Positions 11,996 to 47,542 of a stretch of DNA of 64,000 bases are shown here, in pieces. The position numbers and the translations under genes were made by a program. The notes beneath the pieces were generated by a model. It was given only the letters and a program-made list of their open reading frames with translations, made no database searches and was not told the origin of the DNA. Numbering within the stretch: the first letter of the stretch is position 1; each line of letters begins with the position of its first letter. This stretch comes from Lingula anatina (lineage: Eukaryota > Brachiopoda > Lingulata > Lingulida > Lingulidae), in assembly GCF_001039355.2 (NCBI RefSeq), contig NW_019775524.1:122001-186000 (forward strand). Reading direction: 5' to 3'.

Positions 11996-14900
11996 TTGCC
12001 GGATATTAAGCTAGGTTGTGCTTAAGATAGATGTCTTCATCTTTTACGTTAAAATAGATCTGTTTAATTTCAAAATCAGGATTCTTAAGGCTACGGAATT
12101 ATAGTAAAACTATGTCTTTTTGTATGAAACAATAACAGGAATAACTACGTTGTTATCTTGAAGAAATTTAATCGGCTCACTTTTCAATAATTTTACTGGT
12201 TATTTGCACAAGAAAAGTCGATAATATGTTAGTTTGCTAGGCTGCAATTCAAAGAACATTTCCTGGAAACTTTAAATGGAGCACTACTCAGAAACGGGAA
12301 CGTCCCTGGAATTAACCATATCAAAAGAGCGGGAGCTTCATATTGATGCAACTTAGGCCTGGGAATTTGGGTTTATTTAATTGCCATGAACAAAATCTAC
12401 AAGAGATATCAGCAGCATAGCTGAGACTTGTAACACTGACAACCAATGTGCACCAAAACGTGCCGTTTACTGCACTTGATTGCAAATTAGATATATTGCC
12501 ATTATGTCTCCAATCGGGTCTGTTCCAAGAATGCAATTACGACAATTATATGCAGCTCCGGGCAAATAGATTCCAGTGAGACGCATTAGCACGGTGACAG
12601 GTGGATACGATGGGAAATCACTCAAGAGCTTGCTTTGGTAGATTTTTTTGTTTAAACCATTCACGATATCTTGGTCTTCAATACTTTTTTATGCTCAGGG
12701 CCGGATTTATGTGTAAGCAGACTAAGCACGTGTTTGGGGTGTCACGACTAATTAAGGGGGCTATTTATACATAAAAAGGGAAAATGTTTAATAAAAATTA
12801 AGAAAATTATATTTGGATGACAGGGGAAGAAAAAACAAAAGTAGACAAAGTAGAAGAATATTTGAGGGTTTATAGTAACAGGATTCTTTTAAAATATTGT
12901 GTAATGGGGGGGGGGGGGGCATGGTGTTGTGAGTGCTCAGGTCACCAAGAGAATCCGGCCCTGTATCAAAGTTACCTCCTTTTTTTAATTGATAACTGTG
13001 CTCTACATCGGATGAAGATAAATAAGATAGTGATACGACTCTTTTAACTTCGTTTCTGAGAAGTGATACGAAAATTGTGAATATTTGTAGTATGTTGTTT
13101 TAAAACGAGCCGATACCAAAGAGAAACTGAAGTATTTACATAGAATACATGGCCGCTGTCGTCGTCTAAAGCTTTAGTTTTTGTTGCTTTTTTATTGCGT
13201 TCACTCATTCATACTGTCTCTTTGAAATAGTGATGATGATGCTCCAAAGAATAAATGGATTTTGGTTGACGTCATGGAAAATAGCTTTTTAACATAGGGT
13301 CAATTTTTTAAAAGTTGAATCTGAATTTGTTTTTCGCCACAAGCTTTAAAATGATTTCATTTCATTTCAATTGCAAAGACGCATATCCTATTTGTATGTC
13401 TGAACTGAATAACGGACAGTTCCTTAACGTTGAAAGGAATGTTGTCTCACTATTTCTTAAAAGGAAAACATGAATGCAAATACGGACACGCAAAAGGAAG
13501 ACACCACTTTCGTTATTGAATCACGGTATTTCCATGAAGACAATCGGTTCATTAGGCCTAAACCGATAAGGGGCTCCGTGCGGAAACCCCCTAACACGAA
13601 TCAAGCAGGGTTTTGTAGGTATCTGCGCCAATCGTGACGTATTGCAGCTTGATATCGGTGATATTTTGGATGGGCATGTCAATGTACACAAATTTCTTTG
13701 GCCCAACTTATTTGCTTCTCTGAAAATTTACTCCAAGTGTCATCAGAAGCGCAATACGTCGATATGCGTGGGCAGTTAGACGAACTCTTAAAATTATCTC
13801 TTTGGCTGGCACTATAATATGATACCAGAATGTTATGATAATAATCACCGAAGACTAAGAATCGCAGAGGATTTTGTTTAATGCTGCGTTCTATTCAGTT
13901 GGTGTGGCTAATGTTTTAAAACCAAAATGACATTAGTTTGGTTTTATCGCTGAATTAATTCGTCCGTGGAGTATTTTAGTCTGCAGTCTCATCGGGTTCA
14001 CCTTTACAACGCCACACGACACTAACTTGCAAAAATGCACCTAAGTACAGACACAAGTGCCTACACTTTCGGTCGTCGACGGAGACGTGGTCTCTGGTTA
14101 ACACAGTAAATTGTAAGAGGAGTTACTAATTTTAAACTATAGATTCAATGTCAGTCTGAAAGAATTATTGTTTTGAAAGTTCCCTTTTTTATGGGGAGGG
14201 GGGGGGTTGTGGAGGGTTAGCACTGTTTTTTTTTTTTCATAGTTGTTTGGTTTTTAATCTACAAAGCCTACATGTCAATGTAAACCTGCATAGAAAACAT
14301 TTTCTGCTTATTGCCACTTGTGAAGAAGCATGAAGAAAAGTTTTCAAAGAAACAGTGTTCGGGAGTGTCAAACAACAACAACAACAACAACAATAATAAT
14401 AGTAATGGCTCTCACAGCCGAAACCGCACTGTATCGTTTTTATATCGTATAGTTAAATGAGATAATTTTGAAAACACGATGCTATAGACAAGTCTAAAAA
14501 ATCAATTTATACGTTCATTTCTCAAATATGGTAATAATTCCTCATTAATGATGTGTTATCCAATTTGCTACAGAAACAGATCCTGGAATCAATTTATCCG
14601 CAAAAATACAATGTTATCGTTCCAAGAAAAAACAATCAACTTGTCCTTGACTGCCGCAGAGCGAGATTAATATTGAGGTCGTATATCAAGTCTTTATCCT
14701 CGCGTAATTTTTAACTATGGGTAGCGTGACTTAAACCCATTAATCATTGGTACCGTAAAGAAAAAAATCCATGACACTGAACAGAACTTAACCTTTTTCA
14801 TTGCAATTAAAAGTCTATAAATAGGTCTACTTACTACTTATGTAGTACGGCCACAATTGGCGCACATAGGATTTACACAGCGTTTTCGACAATTTTTAAA

Positions 14901-17777
14901 ATTTAAATATGAACATATTCAGCGTATTTTTTCTCAATATAAAAGCATGTTCAAATTTGATTGAAATCAATTGCAATTTCTCGCCAATATCAAACTGTGA
15001 ACGTTTTCCAACTTCACTGGTTTCTGGTAAAAAGGCACAGTTAATATTAACTCACGCCAGTCAACCAACCTGGCCGATTTTCGAAAGGAACCAGCCTCTT
15101 CAAATAGGAAGTAAATCAAAATATACGGTTTGGCACTTGTGGATCGAACGTCACCAAAATATATGCAAAACGTTTAAAAAATCAAGAACTTTTTAAAGAT
15201 AAATCCGACAACGCATTTTTAATTTTTTAAAAAATCTATTTATTCTTTCTTTATAAATACGGTTATATGGGAAACAACAGCTGTGCCGGACAGCAACGAC
15301 AGTGGCGAAGGCACTGATAGGAAGTGATCAGAATGCATACATAGGGCCTACACATACAGCGTCTGCCCTTATTAAAAAGGTAGAAGGAAGAAAACCCGGA
15401 CTACAATGTAGCTCTGTCACGTGATACGATGAAACAAACAGTGCGTGCCAAGCCAAGCTTGAATGTGGATATAATAGAGAATAGAAGACATACATATGTT
15501 CCCATACAACAGTAACTCTAAGGCTTTTTAGTCTTGACGGTAATAGTATCTAAACAACATTGCTCTCAATTACTGTTCAGCTAATGCAAACAGTGCAGAT
15601 ACATATATTAATACAGGTGAGCTTCCTGTAAATTATCGAGAGAGAGAGAGAGAGAGAGAGAAGAATAAGTGGTTAAAAAAACGGGCTTATGAAAACAAAA
15701 CGAAACTGCTTTAATTTAACCACAAAAGAAGGGAAAGAGAGGAAAGATAGCGTTCCCTTAGTCCCATAAAATAACGCCTACGACGTGTGAAGAAAGATGG
15801 TACCATAACCAAGATACCACGTAAAGCTAACTCCAGGACCATAATCGTTAAGATAATGGTTCACATAACAAATCTAACACACCAGTAATTTAGCCGTGCA
15901 GATGACTTTTATTATGTATGATGCTATTTTCAAATATCCGCTTGCACTGCTTAATCTAAGAGTGACTTTCTGTCCTACGTAATCTTACAACCACACAAGG
16001 AAATCTCAGACAGGTAACGAATGTTCACAATATCCAAAACATGCGGAACGCATTCTGATTTCTGTTAATAGTAATAATAAATGACAAAACAATTTGCTTA
16101 GAATGTTGAGGTATTTCCCTTACATGTTACGCGGAACTGGGTGGGTCAATACATGTTCGACGTGGTGCGGTTTTGGGAGGTTTCATTTTCTTTAAGTAAA
16201 CCATTACTCATTTTTAACTATAAAGAACGGATAATAACTGATGCCAAGTCGATACATGCATATAGTTTTTAAAGAACCAACAATTTGTATTTAATACAAG
16301 TTGAAAAAAAGAACTCCATATTAAATGCAAATGGCGTCACTCTTCAAACTGCACTCAGTACGGCCCCTTGAACTCTCTTAACGGGAAACGGTGAACCACT
16401 TCCTTGTACATTCCTCTGTTACGGCATGGAGCCTTTTCACTTAAACCACAGAGTAAACACCAGAGCGCGTCGATTAAAGTTTAACATCACTATAGAGTGA
16501 CCGCATCCTTGATCGAGTGCTAAGAATTAAGCACTATTTCATAATCATACGATTATCCAACTATGAATCGAGATGTACTTCCTACCAAAGGCCCAGCTGG
16601 GTGGAGTCTTTTTTTTTTAATTTTTTTTAAACTATTTTTTGCACAAATTCTGACTGTAAAGAAAATTGCAGAGATCTATCTATTGGTTTCTAGCGGCAAA
16701 AGTGTGACCCTTATTGAAGTATTAAATATATTCCTTACAAAATGCACTACCTTTATTAAACGCAAGTAACAGGCGAAGCCTTCAGGCAATACTTTCAAGG
16801 CTTACGTGTACATTCAGAAATAACATCGAAATATGGGAATAAACTTTTATCTCGAATGCCATTTAGGCATTAGCGGTAAGCCAGACGTCTTCCGATCCAG
16901 ACGGTTTTCTCCGAACTCATCTTTTAAGGAATACCCCATTGTCCTTATCGGCACAATTATTACCGAGTCTATCGTGTTTTATGGCAAATACAGTTTCTAA
17001 TGCCATGTATAACGTTCAAGTGTACATTATCCGACTCTTCCGGACAACACAAATCACCTTTTCCGATATATTAACTTAGATCCTAGTCAATCAACATCTT
17101 GAGCCAGGATCACGTTGAATACCAATTTGTTTTATCTGGGTCTGCAAGTTACTGTGTGTATTTGTGCAGATGTCAGACTTATATTTTTGGTAACATTATT
17201 AAAAGAAGTAACAACAGGCAAATGCATATTCCCATAACTTTTAATGAAACAAAATAAGTTAATAGTACCACATTTCATCCCGTTTCTATAATCATTGACA
17301 TAAAATCTTAGCTGATAAAATTAGGCTTGTTAAAATGACCAATTTATATATTATCATACTACATAAAGGTTCTTCTGGCTTATTCACCATGTAGATTATT
17401 TTCATCTACTGCTAACATCGGGTAACTTTTACCACCGCCATCTCGCACAAGAAAACAACCGTCTCTATCCAAGACTACGACCTGCAAGTCTACACATTAA
17501 ACACATAACCAGGCAATGAAGGAAACCAAATTTGCCCGTGAAACGAATAACCTAATTTTCACTACGAAGTGTAAATGACACTGGTCACGTACATGGGCCA
17601 TGTAAGCTGAGTATCTCTCAATATAGCGGTACTTATATGAGTGCAACTCAAATATACAAGATGTGTCTCAGTGCTCAGCTTCTCTACTTCTCACTTTTTA
17701 GACATAACGTATACCAATAACACTAACATTACCTTTTAAGGTAAATAAATATAATATTTAACAATTTAATAAAATAA
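11996..17777. other. Intergenic DNA between SOCS and CLEC16A
   Basis: No coding exon is supported. It holds a degenerate hAT-like element (12696-12963), a (CAA)n run near 14371-14390 and a (GA)n run near 15639-15661. Open frames at 13521-13706 and 14909-15196 have no domain or codon pattern I recognise. Base composition is less AT-rich than the first 10 kb in places. Confidence 0.45.
12696..12963. mobile_element. Degenerate hAT-like MITE, 268 bp
   Basis: The ends are CAGGGCCGGATT on the left and the same sequence read inward on the right, a perfect 12-bp terminal inverted repeat of hAT style. The interior has a run of Gs near 12906-12919 and no coding sequence. I could not find a target-site duplication, so the flanks have decayed or the ends are slightly misplaced. 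Confidence 0.7.
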
Positions 17778-17783
17778 TTTATT
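17778..17783 (-). terminator. Candidate polyadenylation signal of CLEC16A
   Basis: TTTATT on the given strand reads AATAAA on the CLEC16A strand, about 690 bp beyond the stop codon. It is one of several AT-rich possibilities, so the assignment is tentative. Confidence 0.3.
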
Positions 17784-18473
17784 GTCACATGTTACAGATT
17801 AGACCCATTCTTAATGACTTATTGGAAACTCCACATAAAACTGATCATCACTAATTGCTGAATCAAGCACACTTCAAACCCTCCAAATCATTCTCCATGT
17901 CGTGAGCATAAATAGCACATCTCAAGTATCAGCCCTGGTATCAAATAAGATTATAAATATCCCCAAAAGTCACACTGACAGCAATCCCATTTCCTAGAAA
18001 TTCAACTTTAGAACATCCACTTGAAAATGTTTTTTTTCCAAAAAGAAAGACAAATCAATAGTGTAACTGGCATATACAGATACGCAAAATTACAGATTTA
18101 AAGCAAAATAATAAATGAAGATACTTTCCAATGCTCCAATTTTATCGCATAAGCAACAATTTTTTTCCCAAACGGGTGGTATTGTTGAATTTGGGTTTAA
18201 TATATTTTTGTTCATGAATAAGTGTCATGCATGAAACATGCTTAGTCATGTTTTTACAGTGCCATACTTAAAGCCTCAGTAAGTGTCCAGCATATGATGG
18301 TCTTTCAAAAACAACCATAAAAAGTTAAATAAAACTGACAAATTCTACAAGTCATACTGTCATTTCTGAAGAGGGTTCACAATTTTTTAAAATCATTCAA
18401 CTATTTTCAATATTTTTAATTCAAAAATTAATGCTGCAGTAGTAGTGTATTCCAACTAGTGCTTTACAAAACA

Positions 18474-41892
<23,419 letters not shown>

Positions 41893-43790
41893 CTTACTTC
41901 AAAGGATATGGAGTTTCCACTGAATAAGTAAAATTTTGTTTTGTTGTTCATGAGGCGCAGCCTCCCACCTAGCTGGAAGACGCCATCTTGATATTCTAAA
42001 GTTCAGCACAGGAAGCTACATAATTTGTTGTGATTTCGGGCTTGGTCAACCAGGTGCCACTTTAAGGCTGATATATCACCAAATATTGAATCAAAAGAGC
42101 TTAAAATAATTTATAAGATAAAATTTTATAATATGGACAGAGGCCTGTTCCCGTCTTTGATCCTTTTTTTTTTCAAACCATCCCTGTTGGATGAGGCTAA
42201 AATTAAGAATCCTTCCGGCATGGAATGAAAAACAAACACGCTTGAAAATAAAGATGCGAAATAATGTCATCGGTTTGGGATGGGGTATTCCAGTAGACCG
42301 AATGGGGCATACCTTTTTCTCTCTTTTTTATCATAAACAGCCATTTATCAACGAGCAACATAGCCTAGTCTGTAGGCCCCTATAGGCTGCAGGTCTAGTT
42401 TTTGTAACCTGTCATCTGAATTTGTCCAACAAACATCGGAAAAACCTGTCCAAAGAAAGAAATAAGCCTACAGTCAGTAGAGTGCAAACAGTGTAAAGAA
42501 AACATGGCTGAAGTAAAAAAGATCGTGTAGCAAAAGAAGTGCTTTCATAAACCAGGTCGGCTTCTTAGACCCCATTCCCACAGATTTTAGATCGATCTAT
42601 CCCTGTGGGGAGTCTCACTAGATTACTGTCAGCTTAGCCGGCTTAAAAGCTGTAAGGGGGTAATTAACTGTCGTGCGCGCTCGGCTGACAGCAATTTAGC
42701 GTGAACCCCCAGGGAGTTAGATCGATCCAGATGGATCGATCTAAAACTCTGGGAATGCACTCTTACAGTAGCCTAGTTAGCTATAGGTCGCCTAACGCCC
42801 CTATACAAGTAAATATTTTAACCATATTCAAATGGTATACAACTGTATTCATGCCTGGTGATGCTTGGTTGCATTATTATAAAAAGCGTGCCTTGCCTTA
42901 ATACGGATCTGAATGCAGTCTTTTGTTGGTTGAACGATATAAAAGTGGAATCTAGCCTAGAAGGTGTGCTTTTTCATCTATGCTGTACCATTGCAATAAA
43001 AACTGCGATTGATTGAAAAGTGAGGGTAAGTTGATGAAATGTTTCTATGCCTGTTACATTAAGTAAGTCTTTAATATATGAAAATTAAAGAATAGGCCTT
43101 ACGGTTTTGAAAAGGGCTGTTCATTTCACTATATAGGCGTTTTTAAACAGTGTTGGCCAGTGTCCGCAATAGATCGATTAAGACACTTAAGAAGATCACC
43201 ACCGACTTATCAGCCGATTTGTGCATGTCTTGGCAACTAAAATAAAAATCTGAGTTTCACACGATCTGATAATCGAACTCAGTCCCTAACACATAAAGGG
43301 CGTGTACATTGTAGCATACCGCTGGTATACCTTTATAGGCCTAAACTACCTGTACATTCAACCGTGACCTAGATCTTCAGCGTCAACAGAACAGTATTTC
43401 TTCATTTTTCTTTTATAGAATTTAACATTACTCGGGGTTTCAATAGGCTTGTCTTTGTAAAAGATTGAAAAGGTATATTGTGAAATATTTTGGTGATGTT
43501 TATTTGGTAGTGCATTACAAATTAATTGCTCCACATCGACTGCCAACCGAATCAGCGGATCTCTGGCGTGTGTTCAATAATTCTAATACCATGAATAATT
43601 TCAGCAGTTCGTTTATTGAATGATTATTTTAGCCTTAAGAAAATAAATCATATTCATTATCCTTAGGGGTTAATTTCAACAAGGATAGGATAGGGGGTAC
43701 AGAAAGGATGGGTGAAGTTTTGAGGATTTATCACCGATTTATTAAATTGGTTTCTATCTAAATCAAGGAAGAGGAGCACTTACTAAGTTA
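41893..43790. other. Region upstream of CLEC16A start codon
   Basis: This should contain the CLEC16A 5' UTR and promoter, but I cannot place a transcription start. No TATA box or CpG-rich block stands out near 41.9-42.5 kb. It contains MITE copy B. No supported coding frame. Confidence 0.4.
42570..42766. mobile_element. MITE family with GATCGATC-rich ends, copy B
   Basis: Inverted relative to copy A at 36850-37061. Ends: CCATTCCCACAGATTTTAGATCGATC on the left in two blocks, and GCATTCCCAGAGTTTTAGATC read inward on the right. The terminal inverted repeat is about 25 bp with few mismatches. Internal GGGGAGTCTCACTAGATTAC and TTAGCGTGAACCCCCAGGGAG are shared with copy A. Confidence 0.8.
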
Positions 43791-44090
43791 GCATTCAGAA
43801 AAGATGATCCGCGAACTGACTGATCCGCTGACTAAATATGGCCGACCCCACTTAAAAGCAAGCCACCTGATCCCCTGATGGTTTCCCCACTCCTCCGCAC
43901 GCGCCATTAAACGGATTAAATCTCGGCTCCGAGATTTAATTGCTAGGTCCCTGTGTCGACGGCGAGTGTTGAGCCCGGGAGAACATAAGGGGATTAGTCG
44001 GCATTGCTTTTAAGTGGGTCGGCCATATTTAGTCCGCGGTTCTGTTAATCCGCGGTTCTGTAAGTCTGCGGATCAACTTGTTCTGAATGC
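43791..44090. mobile_element. 300-bp palindromic MITE
   Basis: Starts GCATTCAGAA and ends TTCTGAATGC. The arms share ACTAAATATGGCCGACC and ACTTAAAAGCAA blocks and several GATCCGC or AACCGCGGA units. The centre is a near-perfect palindrome, ATTAAATCTCGG-CT-CCGAGATTTAAT (43915-43940), so one strand can fold end to end. No coding sequence, and no target duplication that I can define. Confidence 0.82.
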
Positions 44091-44170
44091 GCTCTGACTT
44101 AAAGTCATTGGATAATAAATGGTGATTAGATAAAAGCGAAAGTAAATTTTTTGCCACAAAAAAACCCGAC

Positions 44171-45151
44171 CAATAAAGGGAACCGGAGAAGATCAGCATT
44201 GGTCAGAATTGTGCCGGAAGTGACGTGCAGTGGTGTTAGAAACGAAGCTGAGTGGTCATTTTAAGGGGTCTAGGATATTAAAAATACGTCTAAAACTCGA
44301 TTTTTAGTTTTTTATACGTTAGAAATAATCAATTTTGTATCTAATACTCAATTAAGTAATATTTGTGAAACACGGACTAAAAATATACATTTGGACGAGT
44401 TTTTCTACCTGTCCTGACTGGTACGGGTGGCAGGCTTTAGGCTCCGCCTCCGTTGTCAAGCACCGTTACTATGGGGGCGGGGCAAGAATGGTTGTCTAAC
44501 TTCTTAAGCTGTTACGCGTGCCCTGGCAGCTCATAAGTCTTACGTCAGCTAAGCAGAACACAGTTATATACACAGTCATGGGAAGAAAGAAAGTCGTGAG
44601 AAAACGGATGAGCGAGGAAAGCAAGAGAATTTTGAAAGAGAGTGCTTCTGGTGGATGGAGAAACCCCGCGGTAAAGACTCGAGATCACACTTGAACTGCT
44701 GAGTATTCGTACAACGTCTGGGGTTGTCAGAAAAAAATCGTTAGGCAATCATTTTATGCACAATAAAGATTGTAATAGCAAGCAAGTTTTAAAGTAATAT
44801 TGCCACCCAAAACATTTTCAAATTCGCATATTACGGTCTTGGCACTCTGTGGCATCATGGCATATACGTACCCACATTCGGCCATTTCTCGGAGTAAATC
44901 TTGCTTTACTTTCTCAATTTTCGCGTCTTGGTGTGTAGAGCGGCGCCCACGCACGACGGGTGGCATTGTCCTCTGCTGGCACACCAAGTAATCCTCTTTT
45001 TGTNAGAAAACTTCTTTTTCCTCCGGCAACCCGTCTTCACTGCCGTTCACCTCTATGTTAAAATGACCACTCAGCTTCGTTTCTAACACCACTGCACGTC
45101 ACTTCCGGCACAATTGTGACCAATGCTGATCTTCTCCGGTTCCCTTTATTG
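44171..45151. mobile_element. 981-bp unit bounded by 94-bp inverted repeats with one mismatch
   Basis: 44171-44264 and 45058-45151 are inverted copies that I read as identical except at one position (G against C in the GGTCASAATTGTG block). The interior of 793 bp is unlike the surroundings. It has GC-box-like sequences (CTCCGCCTCC near 44441-44450, GGGGGCGGGGC near 44474-44484) and a 38-codon basic open frame starting at 44578. No transposase and no clear target duplication are visible. A single N sits at 45004. It is either a young non-autonomous transposon or a recent inverted duplication. Confidence 0.75.
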
Positions 45152-45863
45152 CCACCTTATAATTTCAAATAGTGTAATTTAGAGATATACCGAAAGACAT
45201 CGTTTCATGTTACCTAAAAATTATATTGAACATTTTTTTCTGCTTGCTTTCGTTGTTGTAAATAAACGGGGCAGGCAAATGAAAAGTAGGTCAAATTCAC
45301 GACCAAAATTTGAAGGTGGTGCAATTTAAACCACTTTTACGACTGATCGAGTGATAAATTCGGTTTATCTCTTGGCATGTCGACTTTATTTGAGTCGTAT
45401 AAGACTACTACTAGTACAAGTGGTTTATATTCGAAACTGAGCATCCACGCTCCATCAACGCTCACTTTAAATGTAGGTCTACTTTTAATATTTGAAAAAC
45501 GGATAGTTCGGTATTGATATGCATAAAATAATAGGATACACTGAGGGCGCGATCTACAGAGATTAAAAAAAAATAATTTAAATGTTCTGACATCCGTTCC
45601 CTTATGAATAAGTCACTCAACTTCTCATATATTTTTACTGAATTTCTTTCCCGACTGACGAGAAAAATTACCATATTTCACCATTACGAGTTCCATACTT
45701 TCAACTTGCGTTTTTATCGTAACTTGTTAAGTACAACTGCCTGAAAATGGCAAAAGTTAGACGCACGTTGCTAACCAAGCACGAGTATCATTTTATTTTG
45801 AAGAAAAAAGTAACACATTAGAAGAAAAAATGAAAAACATAATATCTCCATTTTCGTAGAATC

Positions 45864-46714
45864 ATGTCCGAGAAGCAAGGCAACTATGGGCCCCAGTATG
45901 GTCAACAGCCCCCTGGTTACTATGGTCAACAACCGCCTCCAGGTCAACAGCCCCCTGGTGCTTACTATGGTCAACAACAGCCACCGTACGCTGTTACCAG
46001 CCAACCCGTGTCAACAAATATGATCATAACGCAGGTGCCTGATCCAAAGCCCCCAGATTATCTTATCCTTTCCATATTTGTCCTGCTGTGTTGCAATCTG
46101 CTGCTTGGATTGATAGCTCTTGTGTTTTCGAGTAAGTCATGCAATAATTATAACCTGCAGAGCTAATATCTGAATACGAAAAGATTTGCTTTACAGTTTT
46201 TTAATATAAATAATTTCGAGGTTATTGCTTAAATTCTTATGGAAATAATTTATGTTTCATCTTAATATTCTAGACCCGCGATCACACGTTTCTTTGTAAA
46301 TATCAAATATTTTACTCACACGCATGCGTTTTTTCCTTATATCAAACTTATCTTGTTTTTCGAGGGAAGATGACGTTTTCCTCTAACCCTATGGGCAATA
46401 CTTGAAGTGATTTTAATGCAACGTTTATATCTTTAATATGCAGATAAAGAACATTGTATGTGTTGTGTTTTATGTTAACTTTAGCTTTATGTGATTATAT
46501 TGCGAAAAAAATCACTAGTCGACAAATTTGGTTCTTTTCAGTTCTTTCCCAGAGTGCTTATGGATCTGGGGACTCGGAGTCGGCACGTACGCATGGCAAA
46601 GTGGCTCTCGGGCTGAACATAGCAGGCATCGTGATCAGTGTGGTCATTGTCGTGGCCGTATTAATTTGGTACTTCGCACTCTTGGGATCAGTCGCGGCGG
46701 CTACGTACGGTTAA
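45864..46714 (+). CDS. CD225/dispanin (IFITM-like) two-pass membrane protein, two exons
   Basis: Exon 1 is 45864-46131 and exon 2 is 46542-46714, joined GT-AG in phase to 146 residues. A second AG at 46551-46552 would break the frame, so the acceptor at 46541 is chosen. Residues 1-58 are rich in Pro, Gln, Tyr and Gly with YYGQQ-PPG repeats. The CD225 core follows: PKPPDYLILSIFVLLCCN, a first hydrophobic segment at about 66-90, then a loop with SAYGSGDSESARTHGKVA and a second segment at about 113-137. The double Cys, the GD in the loop and the A-K-V-A stretch are family hallmarks. The family includes IFITM, PRRT and SYNDIG-type proteins that act in membrane trafficking or fusion control. The Pro-rich head is commoner in the PRRT/TMEM branch, so an antiviral role should not be assumed. 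AATAAA lies at 47063-47068. Confidence 0.9.
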
Positions 46715-47124
46715 TCACACTCTTCAGACCCGGATAAATATTAAAGGAAAAAAAACGATTGTATCCAAGAGCAAAGTTATGTAGCTTGTAAAATTTGTGT
46801 TAAATGGATCAGTCATGTATATTCTAGCTAAATATTCGTTGTATCCAAATATGAAATGAAATATTATACAAGAATTACCTATTCCAGCATTATATCCCTT
46901 TGATGATGAAACGCTTTTTAACAAACATTTTATTGATAGCACAGTACATGTTTGTATCCTTGTTGAGAAAACGTATGATTTATTTTAAGTTTATCAAAGC
47001 GGACGGATTTTTTTTTTTTTTTTTTTTGTACCAACATTGATCGATTTGTAGTTTTAACTTAAAATAAACATTACATGGGTTAAAATACCACTTTCAAAAC
47101 GTAAAAAATGGACTAGTGGGCATC

Positions 47125-47542
47125 AAAGGTACACTCCATTGGTTTGAAAACCCCCCAAAATGCTTATTTTTGGCATCCACAGCTTCTTGTAAAACCTTAC
47201 ATAATATACACCTTAAAAATGATTCAAACCCAAGAATTTTTGTCTGGTGCGTACATGATGTTGATATTTCTATTGGAGCTTATAGGAAAATGGTCGCAGT
47301 TGTGATGACTGACCAGTCATTTAAGCTAAAACCAACCTTTACAATTTTATCAAAGGTGGAGGATAAGAGAGGGATAAATTATCATTTATTTTTTAAAGTG
47401 TGGCATATTTCTAATACATAAAATACATAAAAACCAGTATAAAATAAACTACTAATTAACGATATATGAGTTCGAGAAATTTGCCTATTTTCCCGGGGAA
47501 ACCCATTTTGGAAGGTAAATCTCATGGAGTGTACCTTGAAAC
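47125..47542. mobile_element. Inverted-repeat element of about 418 bp
   Basis: AAGGTACACTCCAT near the left end is matched by ATGGAGTGTACCTT at the right end, and CCAAAATG blocks follow in both arms. Sequence just beyond its right end (about 47555-47630) is related to 55730-55806, sharing TGTTTCAAACAG and AAAGAAATACC. The interior has no coding sequence that I recognise. Confidence 0.6.

Noticed and set aside
44578-44694. 38-codon basic frame (MGRKKVVRKRMSEES start) downstream of GC-box-like sequence
   Set aside because: Too short to support as a gene; mentioned only as part of the inverted-repeat unit.
44754-45092. 112-codon minus-strand frame beginning in the right 94-bp arm
   Set aside because: It opens with GTG, not ATG, contains the ambiguous base at 45004 and has no recognisable domain. 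It could be a decayed transposon frame but is not called.
45864-46714. Reading the CD225 gene and the SOCS gene as parts of one immune cluster
   Set aside because: They are 34 kb apart with CLEC16A between, and CD225 proteins are not mainly immune outside vertebrate IFITMs. No shared regulatory motif was seen.
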